A DNA stretch of 64,000 bases from Oceanibaculum indicum P24 (GTDB lineage Bacteria > Pseudomonadota > Alphaproteobacteria > Oceanibaculales > Oceanibaculaceae), in assembly GCF_000299935.1 (NCBI RefSeq), contig NZ_AMRL01000001.1, forward strand, positions 359,232-423,231. Direction: 5' to 3'. Below are positions 43,274 to 52,825 of this stretch, piece by piece. Both the position numbers and the translations under genes were made by a program. The first letter of the stretch is position 1; each line of letters starts with the position of its first letter. The notes under the pieces are model-generated. The model was not told the origin of the DNA. It saw only the letters and a program-made list of their open reading frames with translations, and ran no database searches.

Positions 43274-43292
43274 GAGAATGACACGCATTCTC
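43274..43292. promoter_or_regulatory. Fur-like palindrome between divergent receptor and AraC genes
   Basis: GAGAATGACACGCATTCTC has perfect 7-base arms (GAGAATG / CATTCTC) around a 5-base spacer, 19 bases in total, the usual Fur operator size. It is centred in the 270-base divergent region and could control both the TonB-dependent receptor and the regulator. Confidence 0.7.
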
Positions 43293-43414
43293 ATGCATGA
43301 GCGCGACTCTGGCTTGTCCATCCGCCTTATAGCGGGAGTGTGCGGGCAAGACTTTTGCAGGCTGGCCAATTTCCTTTGCCGGAAAGGCAATCGACCAATA
43401 AGGCGGGAACGCAA

Positions 43415-44299
43415 ATGACGGCTGTTCTGGCGGACGGTACGGGCATGTTCAAGCAGGCGGAGCTGCGCTCCGGCCTGAAACTGCACGCGGCCGACGTTAC
43501 AGAAGCGCGCAACTACCGCCATGATACCGAGTTACAGCCGGGCCTCATCGTCACGCTGTTCCTGTCCGGCCAGACGCGCATCGCGCTTGGCAACAGGGAG
43601 CATGACCTGCTGGCCGATGCCGATACGCCGCAGGGCATCGTGCTGGCCTGTGCCGAGCAGGATATCTTCACTTGCGAGCGGCTGTGCGATTGCCGGGTGC
43701 GTCGGGTCAGCATTTCCCTGCCGCGGGCCTGGATCGACCAGGACACGGTGGACGATCCCTATATCGAAGCGATCCGGCGTTTCAGCCGACATCATGGCGA
43801 CAGCCTGCTCTGGCGGCCATCCCCGCATCTGGCCGCGCAGGCCGAGCGCATTCTGCTGACCGCGGGGAACGGCTCCTTCCTGGAGCGCCTGCGGCTGGAG
43901 AGCGAGGCGGCGGAGATGGTCGCGAACGGCCTGCGCCAGTTCGACGGGCCGGAGCACAGCATCCTGTCCGGCCGCGACCGGATGCGTCTGCGCCGGCTGT
44001 ACGACTATATCGACACGCTGGAGGGCGACAGTGTCACGCTGGAGGAGATCGCCCGCCAGGCCGGCATGAGCGTCAGCGCCATGCAGCGCCTGTTCCGCGC
44101 CGCCGAGGGGCTGTCGGTCTTCGAATATATCCGGCTTCGACGGCTGGAACGCGCGCGCACCGCGCTTGAGCGCCAAGAGATGAGCGTGACGGAAGCGGCC
44201 TACCTTGCCGGCTATGGCAGCCCGGCCAACTTCGCCACCGCCTTCAAGCGGCAGTTCGGCCTGACGCCACGGGAAGTCCTCAAGCGTCGTTACAGCTGA
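43415..44299 (+). CDS. AraC-family regulator, PchR-like
   Basis: A 294-residue regulator with a ligand-binding N-terminal domain (VTLFLSGQTRIALGN is characteristic of the PchR group, which binds ferri-siderophores) and a C-terminal double HTH (DSVTLEEIARQAGMSVSAMQ; SVTEAAYLAGYGSPANFATA). ATG 43415 is preferred, with AAGGCGGGA 6 bases upstream; a GTG 75 bases upstream is possible. Likely activates the divergent receptor when its siderophore is present. Confidence 0.9.
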   Translation: MTAVLADGTGMFKQAELRSGLKLHAADVTEARNYRHDTELQPGLIVTLFLSGQTRIALGNREHDLLADADTPQGIVLACAEQDIFTCERLCDCRVRRVSISLPRAWIDQDTVDDPYIEAIRRFSRHHGDSLLWRPSPHLAAQAERILLTAGNGSFLERLRLESEAAEMVANGLRQFDGPEHSILSGRDRMRLRRLYDYIDTLEGDSVTLEEIARQAGMSVSAMQRLFRAAEGLSVFEYIRLRRLERARTALERQEMSVTEAAYLAGYGSPANFATAFKRQFGLTPREVLKRRYS

Positions 44300-44393
44300 C
44301 GCGGCACCACACCAATCCTGTCGGCAGTTCTCGTCCCATACCGGCTGAGATTCGCATCGGTTGTTGCATGGCAAGCAGCCTTACCCTTAAATT

Positions 44394-44412
44394 GCGAATA
44401 ATTCTCATTAAT
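44394..44412. promoter_or_regulatory. Fur-box-like site before first FecI gene
   Basis: GCGAATAATTCTCATTAAT matches the Fur consensus at about 12 of 19 positions. It overlaps an upstream ATG (44411), an argument that translation actually starts downstream at GTG 44453. Confidence 0.6.
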
Positions 44413-44452
44413 GAGTGAGGCTGGAGGCGGACCAGCCGGGAAAGGGGGCATC

Positions 44453-44959
44453 GTGCCGGCTGGCGACACCACGGCGCAAAGGGTCCATATCCTCTATGCT
44501 GACCATCACGGCTGGCTGTATGGCTGGCTGCGCCGCAAGCTTGGCAATGCCTGCGATGCCGCGGACCTTGCGCATGACACCTTCCTGCGGCTGATGATCT
44601 CGCGCCGGGCGGCGGGGCAGCTTGGCGACGAGCCGCGCGCGCTGCTGACCCATATCGCCAAGGGGCTGGTGATCGACCATTGGCGGCGGCTGGATGTGGA
44701 GCGCGCCTATCTCGATGCGCTGGCGCAGATGCCCGATCCACAGATACCGTCGCCGGAAACCAGGCTGATGATCCTGGAGGCGCTGTACCGCATCGAAGCC
44801 ATGCTGCGCGGCCTGCCCGAACGCACCCGCGACATCTTCCTGCTGGCTCAACTGGACGGGCTGACCTACCGGCAGATCGCGGAGCGGCACGGCATTGCCC
44901 TCATCACCGTGAAGCGCCACATGCGCACGGCCTTCGCCGCGTGCCTGGCTCTGCCCTGA
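44453..44959 (+). CDS. fecI: ECF sigma factor, FecI-like (first unit)
   Basis: A 168-residue sigma-70 ECF protein. Region 2 is ILYADHHGWLYGWLRRKLGN through DAADLAHDTFLRLM; region 4 is LDGLTYRQIAERHGIALITV. GTG 44453 with GGGGG a few bases upstream is preferred to ATG 44411, which lies in a Fur-like box and would add a glycine-rich tail foreign to FecI proteins. It would transcribe the downstream receptor gene when activated through FecR. Confidence 0.88.
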   Translation: MPAGDTTAQRVHILYADHHGWLYGWLRRKLGNACDAADLAHDTFLRLMISRRAAGQLGDEPRALLTHIAKGLVIDHWRRLDVERAYLDALAQMPDPQIPSPETRLMILEALYRIEAMLRGLPERTRDIFLLAQLDGLTYRQIAERHGIALITVKRHMRTAFAACLALP

Positions 44960-44973
44960 CGGACGGACCGGTC

Positions 44974-45942
44974 ATGACAACCACCGCCCCACTTTCCGCC
45001 GACGATATCGACCCGGTCATCCTGGACGAGGCCGCCGGCTGGCTGGTACTGCTGCATTCCGGCGAGGCCAGTGCCCGCGACCTGCAGGAGCTGGAACGCT
45101 GGCGCATCCGCAGCGCCGCGCACGAGGCCGCCTGGCAGCGCGCGGAAAGCATGCTGGGCGCCTTCCGGCAGGTACCGCCGAAGCTCGGTCGAGACACGCT
45201 GGCCCGGTTGGGCAGCCCAGGACGCCGACAATTGCTGCGCCTGGGACTACTGGCGATTGCCGCCCCCACCGCCAGTTGGCTTGGCTGGCGCCACCTGCCC
45301 TGGCGGGAATGGAGCGCCGATCTGCGCACCGCCACCGGCGAACAGAAACGCTTCGACCTGGCCGACGGCACACGGCTGGTGCTGAACACCGCCAGCGCCG
45401 TGAATGTCTCCTTCACCCCGACGGAACGGCGCCTCACCCTGCTGGCCGGGGAAATCCTAATCACCACGGCGAAAGACGCACCTCCGACCGCCCCGCCCTT
45501 CATCCTGCACACCAGACAGGGCCGCCTGACGCCGCTGGGCACCCGGTTCGCCGTGCGCCAGTTCGAGGGCAGCATCCGGCTGGCAGTGTTCGAGGGCGCC
45601 GTCGAAATCCGCCCGGCGGCATCTGGCCAGGCCGCTATCCTGCGCGCTGGCGAACAGACCGATTTCACCGCCATCGCCATCCAGCCGCCGGCACCGGCGG
45701 AGGACGCCCTGTGGGAACGCGGCATGCTACTGGCCCGCGGCATGCGGCTGGGAGCGCTGGTGGCCGAGCTGTCGCGCTATCACCGCGGCCTGCTGCGCTG
45801 CGACCCGGAGGTCGCCGGCCTTACCGTCTCCGGTGCCTTCCCGGTCACTGACGTTCCCGCCAGCCTGACTCTGCTGGAAAAGACGCTGCCAGTGCGGGTC
45901 GGCCGAGCCACGGGCTATTGGCTGACAGTGCGGGCCCGCTGA
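44974..45942 (+). CDS. fecR: FecR-like transmembrane sensor/anti-sigma protein (first unit)
   Basis: A 322-residue protein with cytoplasmic N-terminal anti-sigma part (DEAAGWLVLLHSGEASARDL), a single membrane segment with a twin-arginine-like start (GRRQLLRLGLLAIAAPTASW, about residues 80-100), and a periplasmic FecR domain (TATGEQKRFDLADGTRLVLN, LLAGEILITTAK) plus a C-terminal STN-contact region. It begins 14 bases after fecI. It relays receptor occupancy to the sigma factor. Confidence 0.9.
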   Translation: MTTTAPLSADDIDPVILDEAAGWLVLLHSGEASARDLQELERWRIRSAAHEAAWQRAESMLGAFRQVPPKLGRDTLARLGSPGRRQLLRLGLLAIAAPTASWLGWRHLPWREWSADLRTATGEQKRFDLADGTRLVLNTASAVNVSFTPTERRLTLLAGEILITTAKDAPPTAPPFILHTRQGRLTPLGTRFAVRQFEGSIRLAVFEGAVEIRPAASGQAAILRAGEQTDFTAIAIQPPAPAEDALWERGMLLARGMRLGALVAELSRYHRGLLRCDPEVAGLTVSGAFPVTDVPASLTLLEKTLPVRVGRATGYWLTVRAR

Positions 45943-46045
45943 TTTCCGATAGGGGTGATACTTTTTCCGGCTTCGTCCGGTGTACCGGGGGAGAGCGCGT
46001 TGCCGACGCGCATATCCACCCGCGACCCCGACGAGAGGACCAGAG

Positions 46046-48502
46046 ATGACACGCTTCAGGCAGTCCTGCCTAACGCAACCGGCCGATCCAGCACCTGCAC
46101 GGCCAGCGCGATACCGGAAGACCAATGTGTTGCTGATCGCCGCCGGCACTGTCCTGGCAGGGCTGGCGGGAGCCGTCATGCCGCTGCAGGCCGCCGCGCA
46201 AACGACCGAAACGCGCGGCAGCACGGACCGTAAGGAATATGCCATCCCCGCCGGCAAGCTGAGCGATGTGCTGGCCCAGTTCGCCGCAGCATCAGGGACG
46301 GCGCTGTCCTTCGACCCGCAGATGCTGGCCGGCCGCGACAGCACGGGACTGCGGGGCCGCCATAGCGTCCGGGAGGGCTTTACCCTTCTGCTGGCGGGCA
46401 GCGGCTATGAACTGGCCGAGATTGGCGGCGGCTACTCGCTGCAGCCGGTTGACGGCACCTCATCCGCCGCCCACCAGCTACCCTCCATCGAGGTCACGGC
46501 ACCACTCTATGGTGCGCGCGAGACCAATTCGCTGGCAGGCTCCACCGCCTCCGTCGGCGTGGTGAGCGCTGAGGCAATCGAGGACGGCAACATCCGCTAT
46601 GTCCAGGACGCCTACCGGCGCCTCGGCAACGTTATGGACGGCGCTTTCGTGAATTCCGGCTTCGTGATCCGTGGCATGAACTCCGAAGGTTTCGTGCCCG
46701 CCGGCGCGCCGATGGGGTCGCTGTATATCGACGGTATCCTGCAGACGCGCTACAGCGGCCGCTTCGGCGCGCGGAACCTGTGGGACACCGAGCAGGTCGA
46801 GGTCTATCGCGGTCCGCAATCAACACTGAGCGGCCGGGCGGCGACCGCCGGCGCGGTCTATATCAAGACCAAGGACCCGGTGCATTACCGCGAGGTCGAG
46901 CTTGCCGGCACGATCGGCAACGACAACCTCGTCGGCACCGCCTTCATGATGAACACGCCGCTGCTGACCAACGAGATCGCGCTGCGCGTCACTGGCGCAA
47001 TGGAACGAGAGCGGACGGACGTCACCTATCCAAGCTACGAGAATTACGCCAACCACAATGATTTCCGCACGGAGCTAAGCCAGAACCTGCGCGCCAAGTT
47101 CCTCCTCACCCCCGATGCGCTGCCGGACACCAAGGCGCTGATCTCCTACTCCTACTCGAATGACCGCCCTAACGAACGGCTGATCGGCATCGGAACCGGC
47201 TTCGGCCTGGAGGATGACCGGGGCGACTGGTACGCCTTCCCGACCTATGCCGAATACCGCCAGATCAAGGTCCATAATGCCGGGCTGGAAGTCACGCATG
47301 ACATGTCCGACGCCCTGCGGCTGACCTCCCAGACCGGCCTGAACTACGGCATCACCACGCGCCGCTCCGTTGACGAGGGCACGCCAGGGCTGGCCGATGG
47401 CCTTGCCGGTGAGGTCAAGGACACGCTGGTCACCCAGGAACTGCGCCTGAACTACGACCGCGACCGCTGGAAATGGGTCGCCGGCCTGTTCGGCAGCTAC
47501 CAGCATTTCGACTCCCTCTTCGACGCCACGCTGGTGCCCTATCTCAAGCTGGACTCGACCTTCGACCGGAAGACCACCAACCTGGCAACCTTCGGTGAGG
47601 CGACCTACGAGTTCGCGCCGACATGGTACGTCACGCTGGGCGGGCGCCTCGACTACCTGCGCGAGAGAACGGCGCAGGCCAACGCCGATTCCTACCCCTA
47701 TGACAGCGCACCCTTCGTGTACGAGAACCGGGCCGATTTCAACGAGGTGAATTTTGTCCCCAAGATCGGCCTGTCGAAGGATATCGCCCAGGGGCACACG
47801 GTCGGCGTCACCTATTCAGAAGGCTTCCGCACCGGCGGCTTCTACGTCAATTCCAACACCGGCGAAGCGGTCTATTACGACCCCGAGAAGGCGCAGAATT
47901 ACGAACTGTTCTACAAGGGGCGCTTCCCGTCGAGCCGGCTGACGCTGAACGCCAACCTGTTCTTCACGAAATATACCGACCAGCAGATCGAGATCCGCCC
48001 CGACCCCAACGATCAGGGCTATCGCGAGACGACCAACGCCGCCTCATCGAAGGTCTGGGGATTCGAGATCGAGCCGACAATGCAGGTCACAGATCGCCTC
48101 TCTGCCTTCGCCTCCATCGGGTATCTCAACACCGAATTCGAGACCTTCGACCATGCGAGCTACGGCAACCTGGCTGGCCAGCCCTTCCCGGAAGCGCCGG
48201 AATGGACCATCGGCCTCGGAGGGCATTATGAGTTCGGCAACGGCTTCTATCTCGGCGCCGACGCCAAATACACCGCCGACTATATCGCGGATTTCGGCGT
48301 CTCCCCGACCGACAGCATCGATGCCTACACACTGGTCAACGCACAGGCCGGTTACCGGCAGGGCAACTGGGAGATCATGGCCTTCGCGCAGAACCTGTTC
48401 GACGAGCGCTACTACACCTTCATCGATAATGACGCCGCCCCGGTCTATGCCCAGATCGGCGCGGGCAGGACTGTCGGCGTCACCATGAAGCTGCGTTTCT
48501 GA
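46046..48502 (+). CDS. TonB-dependent transducer receptor with STN domain, FecA-like (first unit)
   Basis: An 818-residue outer-membrane receptor. After a long signal region (cleavage near QAAA-QTT) comes an STN signalling domain (KEYAIPAGKLSDVLAQFAAA through GYSL), a TonB-box-like LPSIEVTAPLY, plug (RGMNSEGFVPAG), and barrel ending MKLRF. The STN domain contacts FecR. ATG 46046 has GAGAGG 7 bases upstream. Ligand unknown, probably a ferric siderophore. It follows fecR after 103 bases and is followed by a strong hairpin. Confidence 0.92.
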   Translation: MTRFRQSCLTQPADPAPARPARYRKTNVLLIAAGTVLAGLAGAVMPLQAAAQTTETRGSTDRKEYAIPAGKLSDVLAQFAAASGTALSFDPQMLAGRDSTGLRGRHSVREGFTLLLAGSGYELAEIGGGYSLQPVDGTSSAAHQLPSIEVTAPLYGARETNSLAGSTASVGVVSAEAIEDGNIRYVQDAYRRLGNVMDGAFVNSGFVIRGMNSEGFVPAGAPMGSLYIDGILQTRYSGRFGARNLWDTEQVEVYRGPQSTLSGRAATAGAVYIKTKDPVHYREVELAGTIGNDNLVGTAFMMNTPLLTNEIALRVTGAMERERTDVTYPSYENYANHNDFRTELSQNLRAKFLLTPDALPDTKALISYSYSNDRPNERLIGIGTGFGLEDDRGDWYAFPTYAEYRQIKVHNAGLEVTHDMSDALRLTSQTGLNYGITTRRSVDEGTPGLADGLAGEVKDTLVTQELRLNYDRDRWKWVAGLFGSYQHFDSLFDATLVPYLKLDSTFDRKTTNLATFGEATYEFAPTWYVTLGGRLDYLRERTAQANADSYPYDSAPFVYENRADFNEVNFVPKIGLSKDIAQGHTVGVTYSEGFRTGGFYVNSNTGEAVYYDPEKAQNYELFYKGRFPSSRLTLNANLFFTKYTDQQIEIRPDPNDQGYRETTNAASSKVWGFEIEPTMQVTDRLSAFASIGYLNTEFETFDHASYGNLAGQPFPEAPEWTIGLGGHYEFGNGFYLGADAKYTADYIADFGVSPTDSIDAYTLVNAQAGYRQGNWEIMAFAQNLFDERYYTFIDNDAAPVYAQIGAGRTVGVTMKLRF

Positions 48503-48513
48503 CGCCAGGAATG

Positions 48514-48550
48514 GGAATGCCGCCTGCGTCCTCACGCGCGGCGGCATTCC
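48514..48550 (+). terminator. Hairpin after first FecA-like gene
   Basis: An 11-base perfect stem (GGAATGCCGCC / GGCGGCATTCC) with an inner GCGT/ACGC stem and CCTC loop starts 12 bases after the stop. No T tract follows, but it separates the two sigma-receptor units. Confidence 0.65.
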
Positions 48551-48589
48551 TGCCCGGCGCGCCCCCCGTACGCCAGCAGCCCATAGGCA

Positions 48590-48609
48590 TTGATAATCAT
48601 TCTTATCAA
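48590..48609. promoter_or_regulatory. Fur-box palindrome before second FecI gene
   Basis: TTGATAATCATTCTTATCAA has perfect 7-base arms (TTGATAA / TTATCAA) around 6 bases and contains GATAAT and a degenerate second half-site. It lies 11 bases before the annotated GTG start. Confidence 0.75.
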
Positions 48610-48620
48610 AGCTAGCATCC

Positions 48621-49253
48621 GTGTCCTTCCTGCGGCACCTGCGAATCGACAGCCCCTTGAGACACGACCCTGCCAAGCTGCGCCTGTTCCTTGCCCACAG
48701 GGCAGCGCTGATCGACTACGCCACGCCCATCGTCGGCGACCGGGCGCAGGCGGAGGATGTGGTGCAGGAGGCATGGCTGCGTTTCGAAGGCGCCGAATCG
48801 CCCGAACCAGCGGCCGCGCGGCAGACGCCGATCCTGCAGCCTGTCGGCTATCTCTACCGCATCGTCCGCAATCTGGCGCTGGACTGGACCCGCAAGCTGG
48901 CGAGCGAACGGCGCAGCCAGCAGAACTCCTTCACTCTGGACGCCGTGGCCGCGCAGATGGACGGCACAACACCCGAAGCCACGATCCTGCACCGCGACAC
49001 GCTGCGCCTGGTGGCCGCGGCGATGGCGGAGCTGCCCGAACGCAACCGGCTGGCTTTCGAGATGCACCGGTTCGGTGGCTGCACTTTCCAGGAAATCTCG
49101 GACCGGCTGGAAATCTCCCTCGGACTCGCTCACAAGCTGGTGCGCGACGCGGTTTCCCATTGCGCAATGCGCAGCCTGCAACAGACAGCGGACAATAAGC
49201 GTACAGGAACCCTGCCCTCCCGGACATCCTGTTGGGGGAAAGGGAGATCATGA
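48621..49253 (+). CDS. fecI: ECF sigma factor, FecI-like (second unit)
   Basis: A 210-residue ECF sigma factor with region 2 (GDRAQAEDVVQEAWLRFEG, LYRIVRNLALDWTRK) and region 4 (LPERNRLAFEMHRFGGCTFQ, DRLEISLGLAHKLV). The GTG 48621 start is uncertain: there is no good ribosome site and the Fur box is very close, so translation may begin some codons later. Its C-terminus overlaps the FecR-like start by ATGA (49250-49253). Paralogous to, but clearly different from, the first FecI. Confidence 0.86.
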   Translation: MSFLRHLRIDSPLRHDPAKLRLFLAHRAALIDYATPIVGDRAQAEDVVQEAWLRFEGAESPEPAAARQTPILQPVGYLYRIVRNLALDWTRKLASERRSQQNSFTLDAVAAQMDGTTPEATILHRDTLRLVAAAMAELPERNRLAFEMHRFGGCTFQEISDRLEISLGLAHKLVRDAVSHCAMRSLQQTADNKRTGTLPSRTSCWGKGRS

Positions 49254-50197
49254 CCACCCCCGAACACCGAAACGACCCGATCTGGGAGCAGGCGCTGGAC
49301 TGGCTGTTCCGCCTTCAGGAGCGTCCTCGGGACGCTGCCCTGCAGGCGGCTTTCAATACCTGGCTGCGCGCCAATCCGCGCCATGCTGAGGCCTGGAACC
49401 GCGCAACCGGTACCTGGCAGGCGATGGGCGCCGTTCCGCCGGTACATGGCGACCAGTGGCAGGCCGGGACCAGGATGGTGACGATGTCGCAGCGGCGCAG
49501 GATGCGGCCACTTGCCGCCGTCCTCGCACTTGCGGCCTGCCTCGCCCTGTGGCTGGCGGCGGATAGGTTCTGGACCGCAGGCGACCACCACACGGCTACC
49601 GGCGAAACGCGGCAGGTAACGCTGGCCGATGGCTCCCGCGTCACGCTGGATTCCGATACGACGCTGGATGTGGCCTATGACCCTGGCCAGCGCGCCGTGC
49701 GGCTGCTGTCCGGCCAGGCTTTCTTCGAGGTCACGCCGGATGCACACCGCCCCTTCACTGTCGAGGCTGCCGGTATTGCCGTCACCGTGGTCGGCACCGC
49801 CTTCGATGTCGGGCTGACGGACCAGACCGTGCAGGTCGCCGTGCAGCAGGGCAAGGTGCAGGTGGGCGCCGCCACCCTGCTGTCCCCCGGCGAGGCAGTC
49901 CGCATCGATCGCGGCACCGGCCATGCCGAACGGCATGGCATCGGCACGGCGGATATCGCGGCCTGGCGCAGCGGGCAGCTTGTCGTCGATGGTGTCAGCG
50001 TTGGTGAGGCCGTGGACCGGCTGCGCCGATACCATCGCGGGCTGATCCTGCTGAACGACAGCGACCTCGCTGCCCGCAAGGTCACCGGCGTCTATGACCT
50101 CACCGATCCCGCATCGGCGCTGGCCGCGATCCTGCGCCCGCATGGCGGCACAGTGACGCAAATCACCCCCTACCTGCTGATCCTCAGCCGCGGCTGA
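49250..50197 (+). CDS. fecR: FecR-like transmembrane sensor (second unit)
   Basis: A 315-residue FecR-family protein: N-terminal DUF4880-type part (DWLFRLQERPRDAALQAAFN then RHAEAWNRA), one membrane segment (about 75-95, after the basic SQRRRMRP), and the periplasmic FecR domain (TATGETRQVTLADGSRVTLD, LLSGQAFFEVTPD). ATG 49250 is translationally coupled to the sigma gene. It should transmit the signal from the next receptor. Confidence 0.92.
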   Translation: MTTPEHRNDPIWEQALDWLFRLQERPRDAALQAAFNTWLRANPRHAEAWNRATGTWQAMGAVPPVHGDQWQAGTRMVTMSQRRRMRPLAAVLALAACLALWLAADRFWTAGDHHTATGETRQVTLADGSRVTLDSDTTLDVAYDPGQRAVRLLSGQAFFEVTPDAHRPFTVEAAGIAVTVVGTAFDVGLTDQTVQVAVQQGKVQVGAATLLSPGEAVRIDRGTGHAERHGIGTADIAAWRSGQLVVDGVSVGEAVDRLRRYHRGLILLNDSDLAARKVTGVYDLTDPASALAAILRPHGGTVTQITPYLLILSRG

Positions 50198-50252
50198 GCA
50201 CCCAGCCAAAATTATTTTTGAAAATCCGGGCGCGGGTTTCGTCTGTTACGAA

Positions 50253-50275
50253 CTGCAAATGCGAGTTGTTTGCAG
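50253..50275. promoter_or_regulatory. Inverted repeat upstream of second FecA-like receptor
   Basis: CTGCAAA and TTTGCAG arms separated by 9 bases, about 50 bases before the receptor start. It may be an RNA hairpin in the leader or a regulator site; it does not resemble a Fur box. Confidence 0.3.
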
Positions 50276-50321
50276 AGTGGGGATATTTGTTTCATTCGCG
50301 TATCGGGAAGGGGAACCCTGT

Positions 50322-52802
50322 ATGACCGCGCCATCCGAAGCCGGCAACGGCCTGCCGGCCACCACACGCAGCCGGGCCGTGCCCGCCGCCTTGTTTCTGG
50401 CAACATCACTGCTGGCATTGACTGCCGGCCTGCCCCAGGCGCAGGTGGAAACAGCCGGACGGGTCCAGCTCGCGCAAGCGGAACGGATCGCCTTCGATAT
50501 TCCGGCACAGCCGCTCTCCAGCGCACTTACCAGCTTCGGCAGGCAGTCAGGGCTTCAGGTTACGATGGACACCGCAATCGCCCAGGGGCTGACCTCGCAG
50601 CCGCTCAAAGGCAGCATGGCCCCGTCTGAGGCGCTGGACTGTCTGCTGGCGGGCAGCGGCCTGACCTGGCTGCAGCTGGATGCGAAGACCATTGAGCTGC
50701 GCCAGCCGCAGCGCAGCGGCGATGGCGCGCTGCAGCTTTCCCCCGTACGGGTCGAGGGTGCCCGTAGTGCCGATCCGGGCAAGAGCGAGGGCACGGGTTC
50801 CTACACCATCGGGTCCAGCAGCTCTGCTACCAAACTCGATCTGTCGATCCGCGAGACGCCGCAATCGGTGACCGTGATGACACGCCAGCGCCTGGACGAT
50901 CAGGGGCTGAACGAAATGAAGGATGCGCTGAACCAGGCTGTCGGCCTCACGCTGGTGGAGTCCGGCGCGCTGGGTACCGACGGCAACCAGGTCTATTCGC
51001 GCGGCTTCGTGCTGAGCAATTTCCAGGTGAACGGCATTCCGCGCTCCACGGTCTATGGCTTCAACGACGAAATCGCCGATCTGGCGACCTATGACCGGGT
51101 GGAGATCGTGCGCGGCTCGACCGGCCTGCTGAACGGCGTCGGCGATCCCTCGGCCTCGGTCAACCTGGTGCGCAAGCGCCCGACCGCCCATTTCCAGGGC
51201 TATGTCGAGGGGCAGGTCGGCTCCTGGGACCACTATCGGGGGGAGACGGACATTTCTGGCCCTCTGGTCGAGAATGGAAAGCTGCGCGGCCGCTTCGTCA
51301 CCGCCTATCAGGACAGCGATTCCTTCATCGACCGGCTGGAGATGGACAAGCGGGTCGCCTATGGCACGCTGGAAGCTGATCTGTCTGAGGACACACTGCT
51401 GACCGTCGGGCTGGAATATCAGAAGCACAATTCCGATCAGGCCTCGCGCGGCGGCTTCCCCCTGCTCTATGCCGACGGCACGCCCACGGATTTCTCGCGC
51501 TCGATCAATTCGGCGGCGAACTGGGCCTATTTCATGCACGACAATCTGACCGCCTTCGGCAGCCTGGAGCACCGCTTCGGCGACGGCTGGAAGGTGGAGC
51601 TGGATATCGAAAATTCCTGGCGGGAATATGACGGGCTGCTGGGCTATGGCGTGCGCGGCAGCCTGAACCGGGACGGCACCGGCATGGGCATCTGGCCGGG
51701 GCGCTGGAATTCCGATCTGGAGCAGACCTCGATCGGCGTCGATCTGTCCGGGCCCTACGAGTTGCTCGGCCGCCGTCACGAACTGATGGTCGGCGCCAGC
51801 GGCTATCACGCGCACCGGAAAGGGCAGGACTATCCGCTCTGGTATCTCGATGACTACGACCCCAGCATCCCGAACTACTTCACCTGGAATGGCGAGATCG
51901 CGCAGCCGGCACTCGAGCCGACCGGCTGGTCCGAGGAAAAGGAGCGCCAGTACGGCGTCTATGCCGCGACCCGTCTGCGCCCGACCGATGCCCTCTCGGT
52001 CATCCTGGGCAGCCGCCTCGCCAAATGGGAACAGGAAAGCCGCAGCTTCCCCGACAGCGGCGCTTCCAGCGCCACCAAGCGGGCGGAAAACGGCGTGCTG
52101 GTGCCCTATGCCGGCATCGTGTACGACCTGACCGATATCTGGTCGGTCTATGCCAGCTACACCAGCATCTTCAAGCCGCAGTCGCAGAAGAACAGCGCCG
52201 GCCTGACGCTGGACCCGCTGGAAGGCAACGCCTATGAGGCCGGCGTGAAGGCGGAATTCTATAATGGCCTGCTGAACGCCAGCTTTGCCGTCTTCAAGAT
52301 CGAGCAGGACAATCTGGCGGTCATCGATCCAGGACAGTTTGCGCCCGACGGGTCGCAGGCCTACAGGGCGGCGCAGGGCACCACCAGCAAGGGCTTCGAG
52401 GTGGAGATGAACGGCGAGCTGATGCCGGGCTGGCAGATCGGTGGCGGCTACAGCCGGGCCGTGCCGGAGGACGCTAACGGCACGCGGCTGACCACCAACA
52501 TCCCGAAGGACAGCTTCAAGCTGTTCTCCACCTACCGCCTGCCGGGCGAGTGGCGCGACCTCACGGTCGGCGGCAATCTGCGCTGGCAGGGCGACGCCTA
52601 TTCGCAGATCAGCGGCGCCGAATTCCGTCAGGATGATTTCACCATCGTCGATCTGATGCTGCGTTACCAGCTGACCGACAATGTCAGCGCGGCATTGAAC
52701 CTGAACAACATCTTCGACGAGGCGTACCTGACCGACCTTGCCTACTACGGCTATTGGGGCGAACCGCGCAACGCGATGCTGAGCATCCGCGCCACCTGGT
52801 AA
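50322..52802 (+). CDS. TonB-dependent siderophore receptor with STN domain, FpvA/FhuE-like (second unit)
   Basis: An 826-residue receptor. The N-terminus has a signal region, an STN domain (IAFDIPAQPLSSALTSFGRQ, SGLTWLQLDAKTIEL), a TonB-box region, and a plug with the hydroxamate/pyoverdine-receptor signature (ETPQSVTVMTRQRLDDQGL; RIEIVRGSTGLL-like VEIVRGSTGLLNGVGDPSA). The barrel ends NAMLSIRATW with aromatic C-terminus. ATG 50322 has GGAAGGGGAA upstream. It is the expected target of the second FecI/FecR pair. Confidence 0.94.
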   Translation: MTAPSEAGNGLPATTRSRAVPAALFLATSLLALTAGLPQAQVETAGRVQLAQAERIAFDIPAQPLSSALTSFGRQSGLQVTMDTAIAQGLTSQPLKGSMAPSEALDCLLAGSGLTWLQLDAKTIELRQPQRSGDGALQLSPVRVEGARSADPGKSEGTGSYTIGSSSSATKLDLSIRETPQSVTVMTRQRLDDQGLNEMKDALNQAVGLTLVESGALGTDGNQVYSRGFVLSNFQVNGIPRSTVYGFNDEIADLATYDRVEIVRGSTGLLNGVGDPSASVNLVRKRPTAHFQGYVEGQVGSWDHYRGETDISGPLVENGKLRGRFVTAYQDSDSFIDRLEMDKRVAYGTLEADLSEDTLLTVGLEYQKHNSDQASRGGFPLLYADGTPTDFSRSINSAANWAYFMHDNLTAFGSLEHRFGDGWKVELDIENSWREYDGLLGYGVRGSLNRDGTGMGIWPGRWNSDLEQTSIGVDLSGPYELLGRRHELMVGASGYHAHRKGQDYPLWYLDDYDPSIPNYFTWNGEIAQPALEPTGWSEEKERQYGVYAATRLRPTDALSVILGSRLAKWEQESRSFPDSGASSATKRAENGVLVPYAGIVYDLTDIWSVYASYTSIFKPQSQKNSAGLTLDPLEGNAYEAGVKAEFYNGLLNASFAVFKIEQDNLAVIDPGQFAPDGSQAYRAAQGTTSKGFEVEMNGELMPGWQIGGGYSRAVPEDANGTRLTTNIPKDSFKLFSTYRLPGEWRDLTVGGNLRWQGDAYSQISGAEFRQDDFTIVDLMLRYQLTDNVSAALNLNNIFDEAYLTDLAYYGYWGEPRNAMLSIRATW

Positions 52803-52825
52803 AAGCCGCTAACGGCAGAAAAAAC

